From Onchidella celtica (Eukaryota > Mollusca > Gastropoda > Systellommatophora > Onchidiidae): a stretch of DNA of 64,000 nt. Of the stretch, positions 1 to 30,938 are shown piece after piece. The notes below the pieces were generated by a model. The model made no database searches. It saw only the letters and a program-made list of their open reading frames with translations, and was not told the DNA's origin. The stretch spans positions 37,504,999 through 37,568,998 of the forward strand of contig OZ007575.1 of assembly GCA_963931925.1 (NCBI GenBank), written 5' to 3'. The first letter of the stretch is position 1; each line of letters opens with the position of its first letter. The position numbers and the translations under genes are program-made.

Positions 1-660
1 CTAGTTGCAAGTTAATATACATGGTTGTCTTGCATTCTTGGGTAGCACTTCTACTGGAAAAATTGCTTTCAGCTTCTCCTTCATCGTCGAATCAACAGAC
101 AAACACTTACACTTGGTCCCTGATTAGAAATCAGGGAACAGTAGATAAAAGCAGTGGGTAATTCTCACGGAGGAGCATATGGTCTCATTTCAGTGTCTAT
201 AATGGACATAGACATGAATATAACAGTCTTCTGATTCTTCTGGCAGAATCCCGCCGACCGCCTGCACAGATGGATATTTCTGCATGGAGTATCAAACATA
301 GGAATGGCTGCGCTTATATACTGTGCGGCCGGCTGCAAATTAACATGTCAAAACCCTTCCTAAAGTCTCTAACCCCTCGTGCCCTCTACGTTTTATGTAC
401 GAATTTACTATCTCCCTTTACTCACCCCTTCTCTTCCCCTGTTAGAGTTCATCAAAATCACGGGGTCGAGAACCGCACCGTCACTGCTAACTTATCCATT
501 CATTCTATCTTGCCCCACTTTCTTTCCATCTCTAAGAAAAAGCGTTACAAAAACAAACTGTTCACGAAAACAGTTCAAGGACATTCCGCTGGTTATAATC
601 AACGAAACCGTGACAAAAAACAAGTCGTGACCCAGCACGACAATTATAACTTTACCCTTG
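1..660. other. Non-coding stretch, no gene supported
   Basis: No convincing coding exon. An acceptor-like AG with a pyrimidine tract ends at about 246. It is followed by about 90 bases of open frame reading NPADRLHRWIF and ending near ALIYC, with no good donor. It could be an upstream iGluR exon but is not supported well enough to call. Confidence 0.4.
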
Positions 661-662
661 AC

Positions 663-985
663 ACCTGCTGGTTGCATTGCAGTTGACTGTTATGACATGG
701 GTGGAAAGATTGGATCCAAGATGGTCAGATTCCCTACCATTCGTGTCAACAAGGGAAAGGATGTGAAAGAATTGACCGAACGTCTCCCATGTGCATGTAC
801 ACACGTGCCATTGTTTACTGTGGTGAACTACTTTTAGCCCGCCACGGGCTGGTTCGCGACGCCTCAAGTGCTCACAGTGCAAATCAGCTAACGAATCAAA
901 ATCAATGCCACAATCGCCAAGGTGATGCGTCGGTCCTTACATCAAAGATGGCCGATATGCGCAATGGGTCTATAGTTTTGACGCA
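663..985 (+). repeat. Dispersed repeat with THAP-like N-terminus, copy 1
   Basis: About 320 bases closely matching 15221-15535 in the same orientation; by eye most positions agree. The + strand begins with an open stretch (V-D-C-Y-D, then a basic segment, then RFP and a lysine-rich run) that resembles the start of a THAP zinc-finger domain. Known THAP domains have this C-x(2-4)-C, FHRFP and KRR order. The frame does not continue into a full domain, so this is a fragment, perhaps from a P-element-like DNA transposon or a dispersed THAP gene first exon. The end is GC-rich and contains an AAGATGGC-like motif. Confidence 0.5.
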
Positions 986-1569
986 TGAACTGGTGTGACA
1001 GACTTGTTTCGATCTCATCAGTGTGCGAGATCCTGTCTGATTCTATAGTGCACATTCACACCAAAATATCCAGACAAAACAGTCTTGACTCAGAATGCCA
1101 TCAGCCTAACATGTTGAACAATCCACGGGGATAAACTTTGTGTTTGAAAGCTGCATAATTTCCATGGTTATTCAGATCTGAAATAGTCAGCCACTGGGAA
1201 TATTAGTGCCTTTCACGATGTTATTATTTGCATAAAACAGCATGGCATGTACGAGTCCACTGTGAAAAGGCGTAATTAGACAAGTATGACTAATTTTTGA
1301 AAGTGTAAAACAAGAACATAATAAGATAGATAAGAATCACTGTATGATCCAGTGAGCAAAATTCTCTTTTACAGAGCGTTTAAGAGCACATACGAGGTAC
1401 ACAGATCTTACGCATCGTTACATAAACATATTTCACAACTCAAGAAACTCAGTTACTGTAATTATATAAAGTGACGAGGTCAGGAAATATGGCACACCTG
1501 GCTAAAAGACATGTTGAGGCGAATTGTGGAAGGCAAAAAACGCTCTTCTGTAGCTTTCTCTGTACATGT

Positions 1570-1680
1570 AGATAAGATAAGATGAGATAAGATAAGATAT
1601 ATCTTTATTATCCTGTTGCCAGGAAATTTGTTGTCACAGCATTCAGTAACAGTGCAGAAAATACAATATCTAAGCCCTGA
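1570..1680 (-). repeat. Probable non-LTR retrotransposon 3' tail with GATAA repeats
   Basis: GATAA-type pentamers at 1572-1600 are followed by a segment that on the minus strand reads as a short A/T-rich LINE tail ending in tandem TTATC. Tails of this kind mark the 3' ends of some invertebrate LINEs and their SINEs. No coding part is present. Confidence 0.35.
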
Positions 1681-1747
1681 AGGTTTTTAACGCATACCGC
1701 ACACAAGCACATTGCTCACACAACATTACCAGCAAATAAGAACATTA

Positions 1748-1812
1748 CACGCACGCACACACACACGCACCCACACACACACACACACACACACACGCAC
1801 GCACACACACAG
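1748..1812. repeat. (CA)n microsatellite
   Basis: Alternating CA with a few CG interruptions. Open frames here on both strands are artefacts of the repeat. Confidence 0.95.
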
Positions 1813-2334
1813 AGAACAATCCATTAGTAAAACTAACAACAGCATACCACATCGGGAAACATTACTGCTAGCTTCGAATTGCAGATGGCAAAAAATATCG
1901 TCTATAATCATGGGGACTATCAGTTAATTGTCCTAAAATAATATAAACGAAACAAACTTCAAGACAACAGAAGAAAACTACGTACTTATAAGAACTCAAG
2001 CCTTTACAGAGAAAACACCTGCTCAGGGAGAAAAGAGGCATCTTGACCTGAAACATTGCGTAAATCGAAGAAAAAGCAAACATATTTGCGCTGCTCACCT
2101 GCTTTTTAACTTGACATGGTAAATCAGGTCTATCGTCAGAAGCCGTCGAGCATGTCCAGGTGTTAGCCATACGGAAATTGTGAACGGGTTGGTTTTCTCC
2201 TGAAATGTGTTCTGTCTGTCTGCAGCTCGTTTGTCTTTTATCTATCCGTCTATCTGTCTGTCTGTCTGTCTATATATATATGAATAACTATTTATCTACC
2301 TACCTGCTTATCTATATATTTATACCTCTCTATC

Positions 2335-2560
<226 letters not shown>

Positions 2561-2638
2561 ATATTCATGTGTATCTGATTATATTCCGGCAGCAGGGCCT
2601 TTTTTTTTTCATATTAACAAACATATTTTTTTGGTCTC

Positions 2639-2750
2639 TGTTATTTAGATTTATAATGTAAAAACAGGTGGACAGTTTCACAGCGTAACCTGCAAAATAG
2701 CTAATCTCATTTTCTAAGGCTACATAACTACGGATAAATGCACGGTTCGT
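2639..2750. repeat. Direct duplication, left copy
   Basis: About 110 bases recur at 4112-4216 in the same orientation with small indels. The pair flanks dispersed repeat A and the LTR nested in it. Confidence 0.75.
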
Positions 2751-2765
2751 TTTTTTCACTTGACA

Positions 2766-2824
2766 AAGCCGAAAGCCGAAATTTGTGTATTTTCTGTCTT
2801 CTCTTTAGTTTGCTTTGTATTGTT
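2766..2824 (+). repeat. Dispersed repeat A, left part (interrupted by a solo LTR)
   Basis: Matches 61815-61880. It continues at 4019 after the LTR and one target-site copy. Uninterrupted relatives of the junction region lie at 49119-49204 and 61840-61940. The family is unidentified; it may be the 3' end of a retroelement, because it carries the sequence ATATCGGC or its relatives followed by a TTTTCTGTCTTCTC motif. Confidence 0.7.
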
Positions 2825-4013
2825 TGTCACGAGTGGAGTGAGCGAGATTCAAGGATTACGGGGGCATGGAAGTGAGGGATTGACTCACGGGATAGTGAGG
2901 CTGCTCACCTATATTGACTTCTGTTAGTTAACGTTAAAGCGTGAAATGTTGTGAGTTGGGGGGTCGGCATGAGGCGAGAGCGCTGCACTGACAATCACTG
3001 TAAGTTAAGGAGTCCCAGGGCACAGACGTGAGATCAGAGGCAGTCGGGAGATTGTTGTGTGTTTTCCAGTGATGACTGGTAGGTTGAACTATGATTTATA
3101 ATTATGATGATTGATGTATTATATTCGCCTATGACCATGATGTAAATAAGTATATGTGAGGAATGTGGAAGTCAGTGATTACTGTGTATAGAAATGTGCG
3201 CCATGAGCGATAGATGTAAGTTAGGTTCATGGATTCGTAGCGAGAGTGAGTGCTGTGTGGTACGGTGGAGGTGTGTTACCGTAAGATGTGTGGTGAGTGA
3301 AAGGTGGACTATTGTGTGTACGCTTCATGGTTTGTAATGAGGGGTGAAGTGGTTAGAAATGGTATGGTATTATACCAATGTAATGTTCTTCTTGTAGGTG
3401 CCGGGGTCGGGCCGAGAAGCCACCCGCGGTGAGCGAGCAGCACAGGGGATAGGCCAGCATAGGGCCGAAGGCTACGCATAGGCCAGTGGAGTGAAGCTGT
3501 CGAGCAGGACAGGAGGAACGCATGAGTCGTGGTAGTCTGGCCACCGACAGGGATGTGTATAGAAATGTTAATGTGCTCTTAAGATGTACTACATGTGATA
3601 TTAATATACTGTGCCATTGAGATACTAATGTGAATTGAACTATTAACGTGCTATGGACATGTTGAGGTGCTAGTGGAAGGCTAAGGTGTTATTGCCATAG
3701 GGAGGTGCTATTGAGAGACTGCGGTGCGAAAGAAATACTAAATGTGTTAAGACATTGAGTGGAGAGGCTGAAGCCGAAGTGCCTTTAAAAGTAACTACCG
3801 GGTTGTGGACCCGAGGAAGAGTGCTTGAGGGAAGAAGGCCGTTGGACGGCAGTTAATAGAATAATATAATGTATGTAATTGCACTGTTATCTTTATCTTT
3901 ATGTGTAATAAATGTGTGAGTCTGATGGGTTGTTCTGTTAAGTGTTATACGTGTTCGTTCGTGATTGTTGTCCTGTTATAATTATTACATCTCCCAGTCT
4001 GGGATTTGTGACA
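2825..4013 (+). mobile_element. Solo LTR (family 1), inserted in repeat A
   Basis: A 1,189-bp element that starts TGTCAC and ends GTGACA, flanked by a 5-bp target-site duplication TTGTT (2820-2824 and 4014-4018). A paralogous uninterrupted target sequence is seen near 49119-49140. Near its right end is an AATAAA (about 3908), as expected in an LTR R region. Relatives lie at 15730-16742 (inverted) and 49263-51367. No internal retroelement region is attached, so it is a solo LTR left by LTR-LTR recombination. The 5-bp duplication and TG...CA ends fit Ty3/Gypsy, BEL or Copia; the exact clade cannot be told. It is a fossil of moderate age. Confidence 0.85.
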
Positions 4014-4018
4014 TTGTT

Positions 4019-4085
4019 TGGGTTTTATTTCTCACGCGGGGTTTTGCAACATACAACCTTTTCTTTTTGCCCAATTTTGACATAA
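4019..4085 (+). repeat. Dispersed repeat A, right part
   Basis: Continues the repeat broken by the solo LTR. It contains the CGCGGGGTTTTGCAACATAC and TTTTTGCCCAATTTTGAC segments found again at 49040-49200 and, more diverged, at 61885-61940 and 36920-36970. Confidence 0.7.
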
Positions 4086-4111
4086 CTACGAATAAAACTA
4101 TTGTGTCAAGT

Positions 4112-4216
4112 TGTTATTTAGATTTATAATGAATAATGTAAAAACTGGTGAACAGTTTCATAGCCCAGCCTGCAAATTAATGGCTAATCTCATTTTCAAA
4201 TACTTCATAGATACGA
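4112..4216. repeat. Direct duplication, right copy
   Basis: Second copy of the 2639-2750 segment, directly abutting the LINE tail below. Confidence 0.7.
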
Positions 4217-5048
4217 ATAATAATAATAAGTCATTTCTATAGCGCCTGATTCCACAGAAGAGTGCTCTAAAGCGCCTAACAGTTCTCTCAATCAACCAAC
4301 ACACATTTTCATCAACCTATACATAATCACTGTCTCTAGAATGTTACATATCCTGCGTATACGCTTTTGTAAACAACGCTGTTTTAAGTTTTCTTTTGAA
4401 TTGGATCAAGCTGTTTGAATGTTTCACATGGTCAGTCAAGTCATTCCACATTTTAGGTGCACACGCCGAAAAAGCTCTTTCTCCCATGATTGTTCTTGAT
4501 CTGGGCACTACTGATAAATTTGCTTCTGCTGATCTCAGTTTTTTGGGTGGAATGTGTTTTTCAATGAGCTCTGAAAGATATTCTGGTGAGCTTTGATCGA
4601 GGCATTTAAACACAATGCATAAAATCTTAAACTGAATACGCCCTCTAACAGGCAACCAATGAAGGTTTTGGAGAACTGGTTGAATATGATCTGATGTTTT
4701 TGATAAAGTAACAAGTCTAGCAGCCTTGTTCTGGATCTTTTGTAATCTATAAATAGTTGCCCCAGGGATACCAATGAGCAAAGAGTTGCAATAATCTAGA
4801 TGACTGATAATAAATGCCTGGACCAGAATCTTTGCGGTCTCTTCATCAATACATTTTCTGATCTTACTGATATTCTGCAAGTGAAAGTGCATTGTTTGGC
4901 AAAGTTTTGTAACATAGGTTTTCATGGACAAGTCTGAGTCGAAATAGACGCCATGGTTCTTAATGGCTCCAGATGTTACGTTGATGGTAGTATAAAACTG
5001 TTGTATCAAGTTGTCGCTTCTTTTTTTTTTTTTTATAATTGTTTCCAT
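4205..5048 (-). mobile_element. 5'-truncated CR1/L2-like LINE, 3' end
   Basis: The minus-strand open frame 5048-4344 (234 residues) is the C-terminal part of a CR1/L2-group non-LTR reverse transcriptase and its downstream domain. Recognisable family landmarks are a GVYFDSDLSM-type segment, an SHLDYCNSLL motif, QKIQNKAARLV, LHWLPVRGRI-FKIL and a terminal FKRKLKTALF-KAY. These are typical of the conserved tail of animal L2/CR1 proteins. Downstream (4343 to 4205) is a short 3' UTR containing a GGCGCTATAGAAAT-like element and an ATT-type tail, also usual for the group. The RT catalytic core lies upstream of the truncation and is missing. The initial M-K-K run comes from a poly-A stretch and is not the true start. 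The frame has no internal stop, suggesting a fairly young insertion. Confidence 0.85.
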
Positions 5049-5245
5049 CGTTTAGATTATTACTGTTGATATGGACTGATGCATCTGGTTTGAGTTTACA
5101 TGACAGTGTTAGGCTAACCTCAAAAATATTACAACGAAAAGTCAGAGCAGTTTTGACTTAAGACTGACTTGAGGCATCGTATAAGTACAATGATGATATG
5201 TTACCGCCTGAAAATTAATACTATTTTACCTGTATTTCTGTCCAG

Positions 5246-24234
<18,989 letters not shown>

Positions 24235-24830
24235 CCAAACCTGCCCTGGACAGCCCGGTTCTGTGTAGGAGTACTAGGACTCGCTGACTTCGACAAGACG
24301 CCAGGTCATTCCTTGCTGACGGTGGGACGCAGTTTCTCATTGACAGGGCATCACTAAATGTTTTAATGTATTCATTGTCATTCAATCTGGATGTCTTGCA
24401 GTTACTGTGAACCATTTAGAAAGCCTTGTATTTACAATCAGCCATTTACAATGTATTGCATTAATTTACCTTCAGCCACCTAAAATATCTTGTTTTTTAT
24501 TGTCAGTGAAACTGGATGTTTTCTATTATTTCAATGTCTTGTATTAACTGTCAACCATCAAAGATTCTGTGTATTTTCTGCCAAACGATGTGGATCTCTT
24601 GTATTTACTGCCAGTCAGTCTGGATGCATTGTTTTTATTGTTAACCAGTTAAGATGTTTTGTATGTACTGCCGACCCCGTAGGATGTTTTTGTATTTACA
24701 TTCAACTAAGTAGGATGTCTTGTATTTATATTCAACCATCTAGGATGTCTTGTATTGTACGGTCAGTCAGCCTTGATGTCTTTGCATTTACTGGCTTCGA
24801 ATTGGAAATCTCCAGTATTTTAATCTGAAT
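24235..24830 (+). repeat. Probable iGluR 3' UTR containing degenerate tandem repeats
   Basis: From about 24330 to 24800, roughly eleven diverged units of about 37-45 bases share GGATGTCTTGTATTTACTG followed by TCAACCA. No canonical AATAAA lies within the next few hundred bases; AATAAA occurs at about 25888 and 26437, so the UTR end is not fixed. Confidence 0.6.
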
Positions 24831-25504
24831 TGATTACCTTTTTACTGTATACCTTTTCGACTGTCACATTATGTATCTTGTCATTTGATTTCTGACCACA
24901 ATGAAAGGATTTCATCGTGATTAGTATTAATTCCCTTGAGCCTCACGCTTTTTTTTAGATTTATTTTATGTCATCCAGGTTTATGAAAGATAGCAGGTTG
25001 AACATACCAATACAAGCCCCAGTAGCCTTAACATACCAAAGTGGCAAATCATAATTATTCAATTTCACTATAGAACTTTCGCCCCTTCATCACAGCCAAA
25101 CACGGGCAAAACACATCAACATGTGCCAAAGTGATCTGAACACCCCGCCATGGCAACTCACAGACGCAGTTGTAATCACAGCAACTTTGTGTAGTTAAGC
25201 CCATAAAGACCTCGAGTCTTTGGTCACTAGCTGTGAAAGTGGTTGCATTGCCAATCAGTGTGGCTAACAAATTTACCATGACCCCAAAAAAAAGTATCCC
25301 TTCCCCCTTTTGCCTACCGCCCAACCCCCTAACCCCCAGATGCAAACCATTCACATGTCCATAAATTTGCGAAAACTGATTTTTGCCATCGCCAACAATT
25401 ACATTGAATTTAAGATAATTTGTGGGTTGTTTTTTTTTTTCATTGTTATAAAAACGGACGTTGTCTCAATAGTTTTTTTGTTTTTTTTTGTGTGTGTTTT
25501 TTTT

Positions 25505-25795
25505 CACTAGGGTACGTATTTTAAAGCCTTTTGCGACCCCAGAGCTAGAGAGCTCATCCTGAAATATTCCTTGGCAACCGCCCTAATTAATTATGATTAA
25601 TTATTATTTCCCTTGTTTTTTTTTTGTCTGTTTTTTTTTGGGTTGAAAAGGTGGGGGGGGGGGGGGGGGCAGGGTTAGGGAATCCTAAAAATTTGGAGTT
25701 GAGGATAAGGACGGGTTTATGGATACCACGTATACGTACACGCCCCTAGCGCAAAACGGTTGGGGTGCGTACGTACTTATAACAACAGCCTTTAA
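25505..25795 (+). repeat. Dispersed repeat B, copy with a single minisatellite-like unit
   Basis: Shares with 27940-28105 the phrases GGGTACGTAT(T/C)TTAAAGCC and CAGAGCTAGAGA, and GGTTGAAA-(n)-GGGCAGGGTTAGGG. It shares with 30935-30990 the right end (ACGTAC, CTAGCGC, ACTTA(C/T)AACAACAGCC). Between them it has just one diverged relative of the 42-bp unit that is amplified in the other copy. Confidence 0.75.
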
Positions 25796-25972
25796 AAACG
25801 GCATTTTGAACGTTTTCGATTTTGGTGTTTTGCTCCTAGTACAGACTTTATGGACTGTTGCAGTTTCTGCAGGACCGTGCTGGACAAATAATAAAAACCT
25901 TTCATGCCTTATTTCGTTACTCTGCACACATGTGTCATGTTTCATTGCCTTAATTTAACGTGCCCGGCTTAA

Positions 25973-26204
25973 CCCTTTGCCAGTAGGGCCATTTTGGGTG
26001 CTTCCGTCTAGAAAGACTGCGGTTCATAGGGCAAAAATAGACAGTGTGTTCACAACATCAGGAAGACCCGACACTGATATGGACAAATCGGTTGATTTCA
26101 TGAAGCTAGCTTTATGTATATGTAGTCGGGCCAAGGATCGGCCTCATCGTCTTTTTCATTGTAAAATAATTGGGCCGATCCTCGGCCCTATAGTCTTCTA
26201 ACGG
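25973..26204. mobile_element. piggyBac-like MITE flanked by TTAA
   Basis: 232 bp between two TTAA sites (25969-25972, 26205-26208). Ends start CCCTTTGCC on the left and CCGTTAGAAG on the right, then share inverted GGGCC segments; an internal GGCCAAGGATCGGCC / GGCCGATCCTCGGCC hairpin lies at the right. TTAA targets are the rule for piggyBac elements. No transposase. Confidence 0.65.
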
Positions 26205-26887
26205 TTAAACACTGATATCTGTCAGATTTATTGCATACAAACTATTATCGATTCTTGTATTCATGTGTTGTTGGTTTTTTTTATAACTTTACAGCAAACT
26301 TGACAATGAATGCAGAAGTGGTGCGTCTCCTTTCTTTGTGCATTATATAAGTGGCAATTCCTTCTTACCCGCAGAATGAATTGAAAGAAATATTACGTTG
26401 ACGGTGGGAATTCGTCATGCCATTAATTTGGTTGCTAATAAATGTAAAAAATGCTCTGTCTATAAATGTGTTTTCATGTTATTTATTTTTTTAACCAGTA
26501 AGAGCCGCAAAAACACGCTCTGCTAATACAGCACATTTCTTTGCTTTGATGTCACATTTTCACTGGATTTACTATATGAATGCAATACGGACTGTAATAA
26601 TATTACAGCTAAATAATTTGTTTACGCCGACACCTCGTTTTCCATGGCTTTATTATATAATGTAATTATAATGCAACAAATTTCTTTGCGTTGGCATCTC
26701 GTTTTTATTGGTTTTCATTACTTGACTTGGGCTGGCCCCATCAGTCGCATTCACGTCTCGGAAAAAAAGTGCTTTTGTTCAACCACAACCACAACAACAA
26801 AGAAACAGACAATAATAATATGGCACATGATGCAGTTATGTTAACACTCAGACATTCACTCAGTGACACGTACATACACAAACACCG

Positions 26888-27165
26888 TAGGGACACCGAG
26901 GGGACACCGTGGTCACAAGGCAAGGCGCTGGCCTCTCATGCCGAAGGTACCGTGTTCAAATCCCGGCCGGCGCAGGCATGTTGGAATTTGGGAATTTTTT
27001 TCATAATTATTTTCCTGTCCCTGATCCTATGGAGCACCTGGTTTTCTCGGATAGGAAAGAAAAACTCAGAATTTTGGAATTTTGGCGGTTGGAAATGGAA
27101 AAGAGCAGGCCGAACAGGCCGCTGCCCGAGCAAATAAATTCATCCCAAGTGCTTTGCTCCTGGGG
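26888..27165 (+). mobile_element. tRNA-derived SINE
   Basis: The head has a pol III A box (TGGTCACAAGGC) and B box (GTTCAAATCCC) about 35 bases apart. The body contains TTTTCTCGGATA-GGAAAGAA and a GCAGGCCGAACAGGCCGCTG hairpin. A second copy in reverse lies at 38690-39003. The predicted open frames are incidental. Confidence 0.8.
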
Positions 27166-27939
27166 TATGTACGTACAAGCAACAACTTTCACAAAATCAG
27201 AAACCTTGAAAAAAAATAATACAACCGAAAGAAAAAAAAAGCGAGGTATTATTTTGTGCTTTAAACAGTTGTTCATTAAATTAACTTGAGAACTTGCGAA
27301 CAAAAAATCTAACTCTAAATTTCCGCTCAAATTCAATATCTTAACATAAAACTGTCAAATGCACAAAGTCTGATATTAACCTCCAGATGACCATTGAATG
27401 CCGACACTTGTAACGTCATAATGTTTGATAATTAAGCGAGTCACGTGGGCACTTCACTTGGTTCACCTGGAGCTAGATCTTCGTTCCATGCCCACGACAA
27501 GAGATCTATTATACCCAACAATTATTATATTATTATTATCATTATTATTTTTTGGGGTATTTTGTATACTTTTTTTTTTATCTCCTGTGGGGGAAATTTG
27601 CCTTAGTCTCGTTGCAGTCCAGTTACAACTGGAGCAAACAAGTCGTCGCTGCAGTGCAGCGCCGGTGAGCGGTTTTTGTTTTTGTTTTTGTCCAGGAGAA
27701 TACTGGTATATTTTGGGAACTTGAGGAGGGGGATGCCGAGACATTGGGGAAAGGGGGGGGGGGAGTCAAGTGTCGGATGGATCAAAAGTATGTCTGCAGC
27801 TCGCCTGCCGTGATAATTGAACCCGCAGGTAACGTAATGATCAATATATTTTTTTCGGGAATGCGGCGGGAACCAATTCAATGTCGTTATTATGACTGTA
27901 AACACAGGTTTAAAGAACAGGAATATTGTTACAGGTACG
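27166..27939. other. No gene recognised
   Basis: Short ATT run at 27520-27550 and G-rich tract at 27750. Nothing else seen. Confidence 0.5.
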
Positions 27940-28103
27940 TACGTCCCCTATGTTTTTTTGCGCAGGGGGTACGTATCTTAAAGCCTTTTCGTGACGCCAG
28001 AGCTAGAGAACTTCTCCCGAAATCCTCCCAACAACAGCCTTAATTATTCTTTCAGATTTTCTTTTTTTTTCCATAATTTTTCTCGGTTGAAAGAGAAGGG
28101 GGC
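27940..28103 (+). repeat. Dispersed repeat B, left arm of the amplified copy
   Basis: Homologous to 25505-25665 and runs directly into the minisatellite. The matching right arm is at 30939-30990. Confidence 0.75.
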
Positions 28104-30938
28104 AGGGTTAGGGATATGATAAGATTTAGTGTTGAGTTAAATGAAGGGGTTAGGGATATGATAAGATTTAGTGTTGAGTTAAATGACGGGGTTAGGGGTA
28201 TGATAAGATTTAGTGTTGAGTTAAATGACGGGGTTAGGGATATGATAAGATTTAGTGTTGAGTTAAATGACGGGGTTAGGGATACGATAAGATTTAGTGT
28301 TGAGTTAAAGGACGGGGTTAGGGATACGATAAGATTTAGTGTTGAGTTAAATGACGGGGTTAGGGATACGATAAGATTTAGTGTTGAGTTAAATGACGGG
28401 GTTAGGGATACGATAAGATTTAGTGTTGAGTTAAATGACGGGGTTAGGGATACGATAAGATTTAGTGTTGAGTTAAATGACGGGGTTAGGGATATGATAA
28501 GATTTAGTGTTGAGTTAAATGACGGGGTTAGGGATACGATAAGATTTAGTGTTGAGTTAAATGACGGGGTTAGGGATACGATAAGATTTAGTGTTGAGTT
28601 AAATGACGGGGTTAGGGATACGATAAGATTTAGTGTTGAGTTAAATGACGGGGTTAGGGATACGATAAGATTTAGTGTTGAGTTAAATGACGGGGTTAGG
28701 GATACGATAAGATTTAGTGTTGAGTTAAATGACGGGGTTAGGGATACGATAAGGTTTAGTGTTGAGTTAAATGACGGGGTTAGGGATACGATAAGATTTA
28801 GTGTTGAGTTAAATGACGGGGTTAGGGATACGATAAGATTTAGTGTTGAGTTAAATGACGGGGTTAGGGATACGATAAGATTTAGTGTTGAGTTAAATGA
28901 CGGGGGTTAGGGATAAGATAAGATTTAGTGTTGAGTTAAATGACGGGGTTAGGGATACGATAAGATTTAGTGTTGAGTTAAATGACGGGGGTTAGGGATA
29001 AGATAAGATTTAGTGTTGAGTTAAATGACGGGGGTTAGGGATATGATAAGATTTAGTGTTGAGTTAAATGACAGGGTTAGGGATACGATAAGATTTAGTG
29101 TTGAGTTAAATGACGGGGTTAGGGATATGATAAGATTTAGTGTTGAGTTAAATGACGGGGTTAGGGATACGATAAGATTTAGTGTTGAGTTAAATGACGG
29201 GGTTAGGGATACGATAAGATTTAGTGTTGAGTTAAATGACAGGGTTAGGGATGCGATAAGATTTAGTGTTGAGTTAAATGTCAGGGTTAGGGATACGATA
29301 AAATTTAGTGTTGAGTTAAATGACGGGGTTAGGGATACGATAAGATTTAGTGTTAAGTTAAATGACGGGGTTAGGGATACGATAAGATTTAGTGTTGAGT
29401 TAAATGACGGGGTTAGGGATACGATAAGATTTAGTGTTGAGTTAAATGACGGGGTTAGGGATACGATAAGATTTAGTGTTGAGTTAAATGACGGGGTTAG
29501 GGATACGATAAGATTTAGAGTTGAGTTAAATGACGGGGTTAGGGATACGATAAGATTTAGTGTTGAGTTAAATGACGGGGTTAGGGATACGATAAGATTT
29601 AGTGTGAGTTAAATGACGGGGTTAGGGATACGATAAGATTTAGTGTTGAGTTAAATGACGGGGTTAGGGATACGATAAGATTTAGTGTTGAGTTAAATGA
29701 CGGGGTTAGGGATACGATAAGATTTAGTGTTGAGTTAAATGACGGGGTTAGGGATACGATAAGATTTAGTATTGAGTTAAATGACGGGGTTAGGGATACG
29801 ATAAGATTTAGTGTTGAGTTAAATGACGTGGTTAGGGATACGATAAGATTTAATGTTGAGTTAAATGACGGGGTTAGGGATACGATAAGATTTAGTGTTG
29901 AGTTAAATTACGGGGTTAGGGATACGATAAGATTTAGTGTTGAGTTAAATGACGGGGGTTAGGGATATGATAAGATTTAGTGTTGAGTTAAATGACGGGG
30001 GTTAGGGATATGATAAGATTTAGTGTTTAGTTAAATGACGGGTTTAGGGATATGATAAGATTTAGTGTTGAGTTAAATGACGGGGTTAGGGATATGATAA
30101 GATTTAGTGTTGACTTAAATGACGGGGTTAGGGATATGATAAGATTTAGTGTTGAGTTAAATGACGGGGTTAGGGATACGATAAGATTTAGTGTTGAGTT
30201 AAATGACGGGGTTAGGGATATGATAAGATTTAGTGTTGAGTTAAATGACGGGGTTAGGGATATGATAAGATTTAGTGTTGAGTTAAATGACGGGGTTAGG
30301 GATACGATAAGATTTAGTGTTGAGTTAAATGACGGGGTTAGGGATATGATAAGATTTAGTGTTGAGTTAAATGACGGGGGTTAGGGATATGATAAGATTT
30401 AGTGTTGAGTTAAATGACGGGGTTAGGGATATGATAAGATTTAGTGTTGAGTTAAATGACGGGGGTTAGGGATATGATAAGATTTAGTGTTGAGTTAAAT
30501 GAAGGGGTTAGGGATATGATAAGATTTAGTGTTGAGTTAAATGACGGGGTTAGCGATATGATAAGATTTAGTGTTGAGTTAAATGACGGGGGTTAGGGAT
30601 ATGATAAGATTTAGTGTTGAGTTAAACGATGGGGTTAGGGATATGATAAGATTTAGTGTTGAGTTAAATGACGGGGTTAGGGATATGATAAGATTTAGTG
30701 TTGAGTTAAATGACGGGGTTAGGGATATGATAAGATTTAGTGTTGAGTTAAATGACGGGGTTAGGGATATGATAAGATTTAGTGTTGAGTTAAATGACGG
30801 GGTTAGGGATATGATAAGATTTAGTGTTGAGTTAAATGACGGGGTTAGGGATATGATAATATTTAGTGTTGAGTTAAATGACGGGGTTAGGGATATGATA
30901 AGATTTAGTGTTGAGTTAAATGACGGGGTTAGGGATAC
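28104..30938 (+). repeat. 42-bp minisatellite, about 67 copies
   Basis: Unit GGGGTTAGGGATACGATAAG then ATTTAGTGTTGAGTTAAATG and AC. Because 42 is a multiple of three, long repeat frames appear (DGVRDTIRFSVELN over and over, up to 264 residues); occasional 43-bp units shift the frame, so coding is unlikely. Units with ATACG dominate the middle and units with ATATG dominate both ends, mainly the right. Confidence 0.97.
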
